Notes: generated by a model from the sequence alone, not told the origin. A stretch of 58,554 nt of DNA from Gnetum montanum (GCA_015680685.1 MNCI01008863.1:133624-192177); one strand, 5' to 3'. Shown: positions 34,125 through 46,980, counted from the first letter of the stretch. A program made the numbers and translations.

Positions 34125-34959
34125 AAGGTATAACAATGGCTACAATGTAACATAGACATGTTGGTCAATCAATAGGCTTGTACTTCATGTTTTGAAGCAT
34201 GGGTCACTCAGTGAATGTGTTTGAGGATCTAACATCCCACTCCAAGGTTTCTTTGGCTATTTGGCTCCTCTCTTTATGTGTTTGGAGTTGTTGGTTCGAG
34301 CCTTTTGACTTCATTGGCCATTTAGCTTCTTGGTAGTTTGCTTTTCCATATTTTTAGTGGGGTGAAACCTTCATTAGGTTTCTTTACCAAAGCTAGGTTT
34401 GATATAATTTTTCCACCAAATGAGATGTGTTACATCCAATGGACTTGGTGGTTTTCTCATTGAATAAGATGTGTTACATTCAATAGTCTTGAAGGTAGAG
34501 CACGATGAAGGAATGTCATATGACCATAATGCATGCATGTTAGACATTCGTCAACATTGTTACTTAGGATAGAGAAGGTTATAATCAAGCTACAAGGTTG
34601 GTTTCTAGGAGATGATAAGAGAAGTAAGGTGAATAAGTATTCTTAGCACAATAGGACTAACTCACTCAATCTTGCACATTGAGGTCACATGATGACTTGT
34701 TGCCATGATGGGTTGCACCTATGCGATGAATCTAGACTTCATCCTACAAGCACAACTCCAAGAGGACAAGAAAACCAAGCAACAAAAGCATGTTGTTACG
34801 GTACAATGCATAAAGCCATAAAATGATTAGCAAACCAAGCTACCAAATGTTATAGATGTTACAAAGTTTAATAGTTCCCCTTGTTGTGCAAAAAGAATAG
34901 TTATGCAAGCTCACCTATTGTTAGCTATCAAGGTTATCAACTGGCTACATGTAGTAAGT
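34125..34959 (-). other. M 3' UTR, main part
   Basis: Inverted relative to P 31701-32500. No gene. It begins at the P target duplication AAGGT. Confidence 0.85.
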
Positions 34960-36000
34960 ATTTAGATAGAAATGATTAACTGAATCGGCCAACTCATTTC
35001 CATCCATGTTTGCTATCCAGAAAGCTCCATTTTTGTAGGCCTTGGTGACCAAGAAAGATCCTTCCTAGTTGGCTGAGAATTTATCTACACGTTCATGGAC
35101 AACCTTGAGGACAAAATCACCTTCCTTGATCTTATGCTTGGTTAAGTTATGGTGGTGTTTCCACTCCTACCTCTCTTGATATCACTCAATGTGAGTAAGC
35201 ATCTATACCAATTACTCCTCCACTGAGTCTAGGTCCATGGTACATAGCTCTTTGTTCTATTCATCATTGATGAAGTTAGATAAGGCTACTCAAAGCAATG
35301 GTACCTACAATTTAAGAGGTAAAATAGCTTTAGATCCATAAACCATGCTATAAGGAGTTACACTAGTTACGATACAGAATGTTGTTCAGTAGACCTGAAG
35401 CACATGGACAAGTCCCTCAAGCCACCTATGTTTGCTATTGTTCAACATCATTTTGAGCAAGTTGATGATGGTCTTATTGCTTGCTTCAACTTTTCCATTG
35501 GCTTGAGGGTAATGTGGTGATGAGATGTGTTTCATGCCTAGGTCATGAAAAAATTTCTTCATTTCTTGGCTACTAAATTGCAGTCTATTATCTATGACTA
35601 TGGTCATAGGTATGTCAAAATAGGCTACTATGGTGTCAAGTATAAATCTATAAACTTGTTCAAACATTGTCCTTCTTAGGATAATAGCTTCAACCCATTT
35701 TGTAAAGTATTCTATTGCAATGATGATAAAGCTATGCCCTCTGCAAGAGTTAGGCATTATAGGTCCATTGATATCTAACCCCCACCATTGAAATGGCCAA
35801 GTAATCTAAGTGGTGTGTAATGTAGTTGGTGGATGTACCTTGTGTGGGCAGTAACTTTCCATATAGGACTAGTAATAGCCTAACCATCTAATCTTTGCAG
35901 CCATGGCTCTAGGTCCTATATGTCCCCCACACATACCTTGGTAAATTTACTCTAGGACTATTCAAGCTTTAGCTTTGCCTAAGCACACCAAAAATATGCC
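34960..36000 (-). pseudogene. M integrase
   Basis: Minus strand. The zinc-domain remnant reads CGGHIGPRAMAAKIRWLGYY near 35925. After it comes WPFQWWGLDINGPI near 35785 and the core at 35757-35386: IAIEYFTKWVEA (first catalytic Asp replaced by Glu), IVIDNRLQFSSQ (second Asp kept), and SPHYPQANGKVEASNK (catalytic Glu kept). The C-terminal end at about 35060-34960 reads TKAYKNGAFWIANMDGNELAD and VNHFYL, as at the end of Tat pol. Stops occur outside the core. The enzyme would have inserted the cDNA into chromosomes. Confidence 0.9.
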
Positions 36001-36366
36001 ATCGTTGGATCATTGACATAATGTATTGTCACCTACTATGACATACTATTTTGATCATTTACATACAACATCCTTTTCAGCAACAATCAGGCCTTGTGAA
36101 GCTTCACCATGCATATGATAAAACTTGATATCATCATACCACTCCCTTGGAGGAGAAGTATGAACTATGTCCATAAAGGTATCCTCAGTGCCCTACGTGA
36201 TGGAAATGGCATAGTCCACAGTCAAGTTGGGCAACTTGCTAAACACATATGATGTCACACTAAGGGCTAGCATTGAAATGGCATCAACTATAGTATTCTT
36301 TGTTTGGGGTGCCTGTTGGATATCAATGTCTATAAATTATTGTAGTAGTTTCTTTCCTAGGTCATA

Positions 36367-36795
36367 CTAAGGTTGTAAATGTTTGTCTTTACATGCATAA
36401 ACCTCAATTACTTGGTTAACCACAAGTTGTAAATTTCCTTTAATCACAAAGTAGTTTACTCCTAGGTCACAAGCTACCATCATCTTTCTAAGCAAACCCT
36501 CATACTCTACTACATTGTTGATACATGGAAACTTAAATTGGTAAGCAAAGGATTGGATTTCACCAAATGGAAATGTTATGATGGAAGCAATACTAGCCCC
36601 ATGGGTAGTTGAATCTTCATCAAATTGCATGACCATCTCATAGTCCTTAGGCACTTGGCTAACAATGTTGATGCATTTTTCTAGGAATTCAGGATCTATG
36701 GTTGCATGATCATCAACTGGTGAAATTGTAAGTTGTATGGCTATAGCTTGACCTTTCATTGACATTTGATAGATGTAATGAAGGTCAAACTTCAC
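36367..36795 (-). pseudogene. M archaeal-type RNase H (second RNase H)
   Basis: A 142-residue open frame. FDEDSTTHGASIA (first acidic motif, usual FDGSSTKEG), FKFPCINNVVEYEGLLRKM (Glu motif), VNYFVIKGNLQLVVNQV (usual GDSELVVNQV, catalytic Asp here Asn) and YACKDKHLQ. This domain between RT/RNase H and integrase is diagnostic of Tat-lineage elements. Two catalytic positions look altered (G to E next to the first Asp; D to N in the third motif), so activity is unlikely. Confidence 0.88.
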
Positions 36796-36799
36796 TGTT

Positions 36800-37595
36800 A
36801 TGGCTTTCCATCAAGCTATACAACTAGTTTCATAAATGTTGGTCGTTATGGATCTAAGCATGTTGTCTTTACAAATGACACTAACCTAGCTTCTAAAGAG
36901 GTAGTGTCTCCACTTCTTCAATGAGAGGACTAGTGCTAGAAAATACTTTTCCACTTTGGTGTCTCATTTCTCATGGGTAATTAATGCATGGTTAATGTAG
37001 TATACTAGCAACTTTGCTCCATCATCTTATTTTTGACAAAGTAGAGAGGTAATGGACATGCCAAAGATAGCAAGGTAGATGTAAAAAGGTTTATCCTCTT
37101 ACAGAGGATAGACCATCAATAGTGATGACAACTCTTGCTTACGGTTTTCAAAGGCCTCTTGGCATTGAGCTATCCACTGATAATAGACCCCTTTCTTAAG
37201 AAAGTATTGCATGGATTGTAACTTATCTATGAGCTTAGTGATAAACCTACAAATAAACTATAATCTGCCTTGCACTGCTTGAAGCTCCTTAAGGTTGGTT
37301 GGTGCTACCAAGTTGGATATGACCTTAACCTTATTAGGATCAACACATATCCTTGCTTTAGATATTACAAAGCTAAGCATCTTACCAATTTTGACACTAA
37401 AGACACACATTTTAGAGTTGGGCCTAAGCTCATACTTAAGGCATCATTTAAGTACAAGGTCTAGGTCACGTGCATGATTATTGGTCACTTTGGGCCTAAT
37501 AGATATGTCATCTACATAATTGTTGAGCAAACCTATCATATAATCACTAAAGATACACATCATAGCTCTTTGATAGATCACTCTTGCATTTCTTA
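36800..37595 (-). pseudogene. M RT, second part, and RNase H (after the C insertion)
   Basis: The minus strand resumes at 37595 with RVIYQRAMMCIF, then the catalytic NNYVDDISI near 37520. RT thumb and connection follow (CVFSVKIGKMLSF, IGRL-like) and RNase H remnants (LVYYINHALITHEKRDTKVEK and LSLKKWRHYL at about 37010-36910). It ends at the start of the archaeal-type RNase H. The upstream half of RT is at 43285-44110. Confidence 0.88.
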
Positions 37596-38715
37596 TGAGG
37601 ATCATTGAACTTAGAAGGAGGGGTGAATAAGTTCCAAAAATTAAAATCATTAAGAAAAAGTGCACACACCAAATTTAACATGGTTCCCAACTTGGGTAGT
37701 CCACACTCAGAGGGTAGTTCACAAGCACACCTCCAAACTTTATTCTTTTCAAAATGTAGTTTCAAGGGTGCCACACCCTGTACAAGATCTAAACTCAACT
37801 CTGAAGTGATTCGACACAATGAATCCACTCAACCTTGCAAGGTCTTGGTAAGCTTTGAATGTGGTTTCCAAGGTTCCACAACCTTTACAACTTGAGCTCT
37901 ACTCTAGAGTGTTGTGATGCTACACCAACACTTAATCTCATAGGATCTTGACAAGCTCAAGTAAGATGCCTTCCCACAAGAAACACATCAACCTCATAGG
38001 GAAACAAAAGAGTATAACAATCATAAGGAAATAATATGACCAAATTTTTTAATCCTTGGACTTTGAGGTACAACACACTTTAACTAATTACAACAGAAAA
38101 AAGATAGTACAATGAGGAAGAATAACAAGAGAATGATGATACAATGATTTTTTGACAATGACACTTGATAGTACACAAAGCTTGCCCATTTTTCCAATGA
38201 GAGTGAAGTCTTCTTATAGCTAATATGTTTTCAAATTCATCTTGAAACTCATGCAATGGCTAGCTAATAGTCATGAAAGATATCTTCTTCATGGCTAAGA
38301 CATCTTTCTACATCTGGCCTTCATTCTGGGAAGACATCTTCATCTAGTGAAAGATATCTTTTTGTAATTGGCCTTCATTCTAGGAAGACTTCTTTGTCTA
38401 GTGAAAGACATCTTTGTTTGATGAAAGATGTCTATTATTTTGTAGATACATCTTTTCCTATTCTACCTTCAATTCTTCCAAGACATCTACTATTTCTTAG
38501 AGATGTATTTTTTTCAACCTTTGTTTGCACTTAAATTCTTCATTCCTTGTTCATGTGTTTGAGATTTTGCATACCTTCTTGTCTCAATCCAAGTTCTTAA
38601 TAATGTCTCTATGAAGTTCTTGTTCACACAAAATTCTACCTTGTAAACACAACACCACACAAACATCCTATGTTCTCCATTTTCCTTAAGATTTTGACAT
38701 ACCAAAAGGTCAACA
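37596..38715 (-). repeat. C 3' LTR
   Basis: 1120 bp, partner of 42184-43284. 38270-38520 (U3, some 200-450 bp after the LTR start) is dense in AGACATCT/AGATGTCT-type motifs set in 50-60 bp repeats (GGCCTTCATTCT at 38321 and 38373). Confidence 0.9.
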
Positions 38716-38729
38716 ATCTCTTCCTTTTT
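38716..38729 (-). other. C polypurine tract
   Basis: Minus strand AAAAAGGAAGAGAT directly before the 3' LTR. Confidence 0.75.
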
Positions 38730-40880
38730 GGTAATGTTCAAAACTTAAGAAAATGGGTTAGTCTTATTGTAGCACATAAGCTACTTCTCCCACTTTTTGG
38801 ACATGACCAAAAAGGATGATGCACATAAAGTTATCTCATAAAGATATATCATAACTAATATGCATAACCAACATCATATGATAATCCCATAAAGATGAAA
38901 ACATTTGAGCTAAGAAAGTATAATAGTTAAAGAGGACACATGTCTAGGCATTAATTTCCATGAAGAGATATCCCTTATCTATTTACAAATTTACAAATTA
39001 ACTAATCCAAGCCTTTTAGTTGATATTAAACAATATTTAAAAACTTAAAGCTTGAAGTAAAGTACGATCCTTGAAGATCAAGTAATCTGTCTCTAAACCA
39101 ATAAGCCATTAGTAGTAAATATTACATGATTCTTTAATTTTTCAATATTCTTCTTCTTTTCTTTAAACATCAATAAAATAATAATGCATAGAAATTTTAT
39201 GATAAGAAGAGTATATGCATAAGAAAGAATAGAGTAATACAACTTCTTAAACATATCTGTATTGCACGATTTGTAACTAGCCATGCCAAATGTAAATAAT
39301 TGAATCATGAAGTATATCTCAAGGAAAAATGTTCAAAGGATATTTTGATCAAACATACTTTTACCTTGGATAATTTACCATAAAAAGAATAATCATTTTC
39401 TTGTGCATCTTGTTATCTAAGTGTCTTTTGGTTAAAGTCTCAAAAGCCTTCCCCTACAACAGTAGCATATGGGATGAAAATTGTTGAAGAGGCACATGAT
39501 CCCCCTACATACATGCTTGAGCCTCTTCCTTTTGTCATAATGCATCTGTTGTAGAGAGATCTATTATAGAGGATATTCATGTTGCTTTGAAATTATAAAA
39601 TCAAGTGTGGGAACTAAGGTCTCCCATTAGTGAATCCTTTCAACAAAGAAGATGAAAATATTTTAAATGTTTATTGCTAGAAATTTCCTTCTAGATAATT
39701 AACAAGAAATCCCTTTTTTTTTTTAAGGAAATCCACAACAATCTTCAGCTTTTTTAATGCATCTATTTGCTAAAACATCCATTAAAATTCATATGAGACA
39801 ACTTAGAAGAAATAGTAACTATCTTGCTTGAGAGCAGAGATATCAGAGTAGACATCTACTTTGAGAGAGAGATGTCTCCTATCAAAATGAGATGTCTCAA
39901 ATGTAGGTGAGACATCTAACTATTAGAGTAGATGTCTATTCTACCAAGGCCAAAAATAAATATGCTCTTTTTGAGATCAAGAACCTCTTAACAGCTTCAA
40001 ACAAGTCACCATAGCCCTTGAAAACTTCTTGACTTGTCAAAATAAGTCTAAAATACCTCAAAACATGGAAAAAAACATTTAAATCATTAATTAAAATCAA
40101 CATAAGAAAACATACATAAACATTAGAAATACATAAGGGCTAGGAGATGTTTCCATGAGTTCAAAATGCCATATCAAGATCAATTTTAGAGACCTTTGAA
40201 AGAAAGGCCTTCCATTAGTAGAACCTAATGACAAATATAGCAAATAATTCGTATGCTCAAGGAATTTTTTACATCAAATGCTATAATTATCATACATCAA
40301 AAATCTTCCAAAGGTAATTGAACTTTATAATTTTAGAGGGAAGCAACAATGCCAAACCATATGGAACACAATAAATGTTTAACAAAAAAACTTTAATCCA
40401 CTAGAAATCAATACATTCTAGTTAAGAGATAAAAACATGATTTATCAATAAAAACTCTAATAATAGCATAGAAAATCAACATATTATAGTTCGACAATCT
40501 TGCAAGATTAAGTGGGAATTTCTTTTGGATTTCCAATAGCTTTCATTCAATCATAAACTAATCTATTCTAATCAAGTTAATGTATAATAATTATAATAAA
40601 ACTTATTGTTACTTACCTTACTTGCTAATAGAGTTCAAGATACCTGGTAAGCTTGAGAATGAGATCCCCCTTTTAAGGTTTCTCATCTCACATAAACTTC
40701 ATTAATTTCTAAGGCTTAGCTTCCTTTCATAAAATGTTTGAAGAGAGTCTTCTCATTCTTATCATCTTTCCTTTTGATTCTCCAAACTTTCTTGATGTTC
40801 CTGTGATCTATTTGTCTATTCTTTTTACCCTACAAAAAATATTTCTAGGCATATTCGAATAAGACCAAGGAGTTCTATTA
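38730..40880. other. C non-coding internal region
   Basis: AT-rich, no copia integrase, RT or RNase H motif on either strand. A cluster of AGACATCT/AGATGTCT palindrome halves lies at 39835-39935, as in the LTR. Confidence 0.65.
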
Positions 40881-42110
40881 TATGATCAAGTGCTCAAGTG
40901 ATAATATTTTAGGTTGCAGTTTCATTGCTTATGCCTAAGCCTATTATAATAATAACATCTAATTCTTCTACTATAGTAAAATTGATTAAAATGATCAAAC
41001 CTTTGAGGTTCTTTTGATTGGATTGGAGTTGCTTTTGATTGGAATGTAGTTCCTATTGTCACTTCAATCTTTGGAGAGTCCTTTTGTTGTGATGGAGTTT
41101 TTGTAGGTTCTTCTTCTTGAAAATAGTAGCCTAGTCCAATTTTATCTTATGGACTTCTTCCTTGTCCAAGAACCATTCAAAGGAACTCTTTCCTTTTAAC
41201 CATCCTTTCATTCACAAGCTTTACATCTATAGGTTCTTCTTTCATATACCCACATGACTTGGTTAGTTCTTATTCTCAACCTTGAGGTTTGATATTTCCT
41301 TAGTGAGATCTAAAATTTTTGTATTCAATAAATAAATTTCTTGGTACTTTATTTTTCTTTAACTTCATGTAAAGATTTTGAAAATTTAAAAGTTCATTAC
41401 ACAATAAATCAAACCTCCCGTCCTCATTAAGTTCATCATCTAAGGTATTAGCGTCATCATTTGTGAGAGCCATATAGATGAGGTTTGAATCCTTTACATC
41501 ATCCTTCATCTTTTCTTCACTTTTCTCTCCATCATTCCAACTCAAGTAGAAGTTGGTCTTTCTCATCTTCTCATCATTTCTATCCTTTATTGTAACCTTC
41601 CATTACTAGGACATTCAAAGACCACATGGCCTCTTCCACCACATACCAAGCATTCTATTGAAGATGAATCAAAATTAGAACTTGAAAAATTTTTACCTCT
41701 TTCCTTACCTTCAAATTGATTAGGCTTTTATTGATTGAAGCTCTTACTCATTTGCCCATTTACATTGGTTAGTTTTTGAATCTCAACCTTAGGACCTGAG
41801 TTCTCTTTCTTAAGATAAAAACATTCATCATTAAGAACTTTAATTTTTATTTCCTTACCATGTAAAGCATCTTTTATCTCAATGCATAAATTTTGAAAAG
41901 AAAGAACTTCATGGTAAAATATCCCATACCTTTCTTCAAAGGAAACATCATTCAAATAATCATGAGTTTTGTCAACTTTATAATCATAGTCTTCTTTATT
42001 TTTGAATGTAAAGAAGAGAATGAGAGACTTACCTTTATAGCAAATGTGATATATGAATTGAACACACCAATTGATGAAGCAGATTAGTCTCTTTGTCTAG
42101 CTGTGTTTGA
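40881..42110 (-). pseudogene. C gag (Ty1/copia)
   Basis: Minus strand. 41955-41728 encodes ERYGIFYHEVLSFQNLCIEIK and a coiled-coil-like stretch. A perfect CCHC knuckle follows at about 41652-41611 (CLVCGGRGHVVFEC). 41566-41300 reads LSWNDGEKSEEKMKDD and LIYMALTNDD, and a second knuckle-like CYYYNRLRHKQ lies near 40915. Two zinc knuckles separated by an acidic ALxxxWDDSES-like segment are typical of SIRE-type copia gag. Stops and frameshifts are present. Confidence 0.75.
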
Positions 42111-42168
42111 TGTTGATTGTCCCTTCCATGTTCATTCTTGAAGATTGATGTAGAGTGCAAGAGTACTA

Positions 42169-42181
42169 GGCTCTAATACCA
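42169..42181 (-). other. C primer binding site (tRNA-iMet type)
   Basis: TGGTATTAGAGCC on the minus strand, two bases after the LTR end; the copia consensus is TGGTATCAGAGC. Confidence 0.9.
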
Positions 42182-42183
42182 CT

Positions 42184-43284
42184 TGAGGATCTTTGAAGTT
42201 AGAAATGAGGAAATGAATAAGTTTCCTAAATTAAAATCATTGAGAAAAATCATGGAAACAAAATTTAATGTGGTTCCTCAACTTGGGTAATTCACACTCG
42301 AAGGGTAGTTTTCAAGCACACCTCCAAACTTTGTTCCTTCCAAAATGTGGTTTGAAGGGTACCACATCCTGTACAAGCTCTAAGCTCTGCTTTAGAGTGA
42401 TTTGACATTATGAACCCACTCAACCCTACAAGGTCTTGACAATATTAGAATGTGATTTCTATGATGCCACAACCTTTACAACTTAAGCTCCACTCTGGAG
42501 TGTCATGGTGCTACACCAACACTTAATCCCACAAGATCCCAACAAGCTTAAGTAAGATGCCTTCCTACAAGAAGCACATCAACCCCATAGGGAAATAAAA
42601 GAGAACAACAATCACAAAGAAAGAATGCAACTAAATTTTCTGATCCTTGTAATTTAAAGTATAGCACAGTTTAACCAATTATAATAAATAAAAGATAGTA
42701 CAATGAGGAACAATAACAAGAGAATGATGTATACAATGATTGCTTAACAATAACACTTGATAGTACAGAAATATTTCCCATTTTCCCAATGAGAGTGAAG
42801 TCTTCTTATAGCTAATATGTTTCAAATTCATCTTCAAACTTGTGCAATGACTAGCTAACAATTATGAAAGACATCTTCTTCATGGTTGAGATGCCTTTCT
42901 ACATTTGGTCTTCATTCTAGGAAGACTTCTTCATTTAGTGAAAGATGCCTTTCTATAATTGGCCTTCATTCTGGGAGGAAATCTTTATCTAATGAAATAT
43001 GTCTACTATTTTTTAGAGACATCTTCACCTATGCTACCTTTAATTCTACCAATACATCTACTATTTCATGGAGATGTCTTTCTTCAACCTTTTTTTTCAC
43101 TTAAATTCTTCCTTCCTTGTTCATGTGCTTCAACTTCTGCATGCCTTCTTGTCTCATCCAAGCTATTGATGTTGTCTCTATGAAGTTCTTGTCCACACAC
43201 AATTCTACCCTATAAACATAACACCACAAAAACATCCTATGTTCTCCATTTTTCTTAAGGTTTTGACATAGTAAAAGGTCAACA
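42184..43284 (-). repeat. C 5' LTR
   Basis: 1101 bp, partner of 37596-38715, with the same motif-rich U3 at about 42865-43085. Confidence 0.9.
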
Positions 43285-44110
43285 CTTTAGGCCAAAGGGC
43301 ATCATTGTATAACAAAAGGTACTCCAAGGAGTCATGAAGGTCATAATAATTTGATGCTATGGGTTAATCCTAATCTTATTGTATCTCGAGAACCCATCCA
43401 TGAAGGATAATAAGGCATGTCCATTGGTAGTATTGATAAGTTGATCAATCCTAGGCAAAGGGAAATCATCTTTGATAGTTACCTTATTTAGGTCTCAAAA
43501 ATCTATGCAAATGTATATAATTCCATTTTTCTTAGGAACTACCATGATGTTGGATGCCCACTTTGTGTAATTAATATCTCTAATGAAACTATCTTGGTAT
43601 AGATGTATGATATCATCTCAAACTATCAAGGCCAAATTAGGTATAATCTTGCAAACCTTTTGCATAACTAGTCTAATGCTAGGATCAAGTATGATGTTGT
43701 GTTGTACTAAATGTGTGTCTAGTCCTAGCATATTTTCATATAACTAGGCAAAGATCTTAATATTATCTTATAGGACCTTGGTGATGTCTTGAGCCTAATG
43801 AGGTTTCAATGAGGAACTTAGTTTTAGGATTTTCTTCTTACTACTATGTGTCATGACAGGAAGTCAATTAGAAAATCTTTGATAATGTCAACAACCTCTA
43901 CATTAAGGATTTTAACTATGTTTTCAAGCCACTCTAGAGGTTTCTCTATCAAGGCTATGTGGTTGACAAGACTCTCAGGCTCAAGATCTAGGCAGTTAGG
44001 ATCAATACATTATTCAACATCACCATAAGGCCTACTTAGCCTCAAAGGAAAACTAATTTGCTCCTAGGTACTCATACTCTAGTCCTACATGTCAACCATA
44101 AGCACATTAA
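43285..44110 (-). pseudogene. M RT, first part
   Basis: Minus strand from 44110: a linker with LVNHIALIEKPLEWLENIV, then WASNIMVVPKKNGIIYICIDF near 43540, VTIKDDFPLPRIDQLINTT near 43470, GHALLSFMDGFSRYNKIRI near 43415 and MMPFGL at about 43300, where C is inserted. Few stops; all fingers and palm blocks are recognisable. It is collinear with 37595 downwards. Confidence 0.9.
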
Positions 44111-44334
44111 GTGACACTTGGATAAAGATGATTAAATCATGCCAAAATGCTATAAAATTATACAAATTCATGCTATCAAAATGCAAACAAGGCTAACCAA
44201 GGCTATAAGAAGTAGAAATAGGCAAACAAACATCAAATAAAGGTAAAACAAAGGTTAAATGAAGGTCAAAAAATTTAGAAAATTTTAAGTATGATGAAAG
44301 CATGAAAAATAATGTGAAATAAGGTCATCTAAGG

Positions 44335-44405
44335 TTACATCTTGCCAATTTTGGGCCTTAGCAAGCCATGTTGCCAATTTAAGGTCTTAGTGGGCCATGG
44401 CTACA
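44335..44405 (-). repeat. Short-motif repeat before M pol
   Basis: Two to three copies of the GGCCTTAAATTGGCAA-type motif on the minus strand, matching P 31575-31700. Confidence 0.7.
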
Positions 44406-44699
44406 TGGTATCAAATAATGATCAAAGATGGTAAAACCCCACTACTTAACATCAATTAAAGGCTAAAAAAATAATCAACAAATGCTATAATATAGAAAAT
44501 AAGGTAGATACAATGAGATTGAAGTGATGTATAGATTAAAAAAGGTCAACAAGATATAACAAGGTTGAAATGGGTTGAACCACTATGAAAAAAGGCCAAA
44601 TTAAGCAAAGTGGAATATGGGTGATAAAACTTGATCAATATTGGTTAAAAGAGATTAGATTTTGCTAGTTTTAGATCTAAGAAATCCATGCTTTAAGGC

Positions 44700-46980
44700 T
44701 ATAAGGGTGATAGGTGAGGTTAGGTACCTATTGGCACTATTTTGAAGCTATTTAGGTTTTAAAAAGGAAGGTTTTCTAGGTATCCATGTTGGATTCACAA
44801 TAGTCAATGTCAGTGGGATGACCCCCTAGCAAGAATGGGATGTTTATGTGGTTTTCCAACTTGGTTTTCTACTTTCAATGGCTTTCATGATTAGTGCAAT
44901 GGACCAAGAAAAGAAATAGATCAATTTTGGTGTCAATTTCAACCTCTAGAAATGTCCATTGAGGCTTGGAAGTGTCATCCACATTAGAGCAACACTGGCT
45001 AGCATGACCCCAACATGGCTACTAGGAAAAAAAGATTTTCATGACATCCAAAGAATTGAAATTGAGGTTCTAAGGTCTTCCTAAGGTAGTGCAAGGCCAA
45101 AATAGTCAAGATTGGCTACTTTGAAGGTCAAAACTAGTGAAAAAGTAGGCCTTCAAGGTTATACCCCATAGAGCCACATTGGCCAGCATGGATGGGAGGG
45201 GTCTCAACATCAAAGATCTAGATCTAGGTGATTATAGGATCAAACATGGCCAATCTATAGCTGAAATCAAGGTTTCATAGTTATAGGCTTCCTAGTCAAG
45301 TTTTGAGGTCATTTAATGAGTGTTATGCATGTGAAATTTGAGGCATCATCCATGTTATGGCCATGTTGACCAATGTGGCTCCAATGTGGGTCAGTATGGA
45401 TAGTCTTTCTTTCTATCTTTGGGGTAACATCAAAGGCAAATCGACCAAGTTTTCAAGATTCTAGGATTGAAAATGATGATACCTAAGATGTTTTGGTCAA
45501 AATTGGCTATGTTTGATGGCCATTTGAGGTTGGTCATGGTTATACCCCCCACCCCTTATCCATATTGAGTAGTGTTTCTCTAGTGTGGGTGAGGATATTT
45601 GGTAAATTTTAAAGGTTAAAAAAAAGTCAAATAACTATCAACTCAAGACTAAGAGGTTCTAGGCTTCACTAGGGTAGGTTTTTGGCTTCTAGGGATGTCA
45701 AAGTGCTATCGAAAGTAGTAAGGACATTGACCAACAACAAAGCCATGTTGCCCAACATGGCTTAGGCCTCCCCAATGTGGGTACCTTAAAATATTAAATT
45801 TTAATACACTTTGATAGCAAATTGACCATGCATGTGAGCTCCCAGGGTTACCGATGTCAATAACAAGGCTTTGGTACTAAAATCATTGATTTTGAAGGTC
45901 ATTTACTATTTTCATAGTCATCCCCCCTGGGCCCCCAACTCCCTCCCCCCAAGCCATGCTAGCCATCATGGCACTGGTGTGGGTGGAAGGGGGATGATTT
46001 TTTTTTTTTACTATTTTTATGCTTATCTTGGAGCATTTGAAAGTCTTAGGAGGCTCCAGTAGGATTTTGAAGTCTCAAGGGTAGGTCACATGGCTATTTT
46101 GGGCTATATGTAAGGTTTTATGCCTTATCCCCAAAGCACCCATGTTGGACCCATGCTAGAAAAAATTAGTGGGAGATTCCTTAGCATGGTCAAGGCTTTT
46201 GGCATGAATTTCAAATTAAATTATGATAATTGTTAGCTATCAAAGGGCATGGAGAGGTGTCAAGGCTATCAAAGTGAGTTTTGAGGTCATTCTAGGCCAT
46301 GAAATGCCTAGTATGGTTTGCCCCTAAGGCATCCATGCTAGACCCATGCTAGCCAGCATGGGTGTAGGGTTCACTAGCATGAAAAAGGTGGATGATGTGC
46401 AATTCGACTTGTTTTTGGTTAAATTTTGGCTACTATAGGCTAATAAGGGGTTTTAGAGTTAAGATATGATAACTAAGAGGTCGATTTTAGCATTTTGAGG
46501 TCATACCTCACCCATCCACACTAGAGCCACACTAGCTAGCATGGATGGAGCCTTCCTTAGTGTTACTCAACTAGAGCTCAAAGTTTTAGGCACTTTCAAC
46601 TTGGTTTGATAGGGTTTTAGAGCTTCCAAGGATGGCTAGTAGGGTTTTAGGCTATGTGGACCTACCTTGGGGTCGAATCAAGGCTTGGTGAGCACCAAAG
46701 AGTGGGTATGGATGCTATACCTCCTTGGAAAATGCTAGGCCAGTGTGGATGAGGCCTAGCCTAGCGTGCTTGCCCAAAGTAACAAGTTGTATGGAGGTTT
46801 CACCCCCTACCTAGATCTAGGGTTTGGTAGCATCAACTGTAGCTGCCAAAAATCAAAAGGGGGGTAAGTTTGTAAGGTTATGGGGTAGAAGAGGCTAGGA
46901 CCCACATTGGATCCATGCTACCCAATGTGGATGAGGGGGGATAAGGCTAAAAAGTAATTATGTTTGCTTCAAGGGGTTTA
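44700..46980 (+). repeat. Tandem array of diverged ~190 bp units in M
   Basis: A block of about 45 bp, near-palindromic (form CCATGCTAGACCCATGCTAG and then CCAGCATGGGTG), recurs at about 44790, 44985, 45180, 45370, 45560, 45755, 45950, 46140, 46330, 46520, 46740 and 46910. The sequence between blocks is also alike: a TTTTGAGGTCAT stretch, then a pyrimidine run like TTATACCCCCCACCCC before each block. About 12 units. Tat elements are known to generate satellite-like tandem repeats in their non-coding parts. Confidence 0.8.

Larger units (their letters stand above)
37596..43284 (-). mobile_element. C: gag-only Ty1/copia element inserted in M RT
   Basis: LTRs 37596-38715 and 42184-43284 in direct repeat, minus-oriented, starting TGTTGACC and ending GATCCTCA. 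Primer site and gag lie inside the right LTR, polypurine tract before the left LTR. The flanks TCTTA (37591-37595) and CTTTA (43285-43289) match at three of five positions with two transitions. The RT frame stops at MPFGL on one side and resumes with RVIYQRAM on the other. The internal region is only 3.5 kb and lacks integrase and RT. Confidence 0.9.

Noticed and set aside
41893-42087. Plus-strand ORF
   Set aside because: Shadow of C gag on the minus strand.
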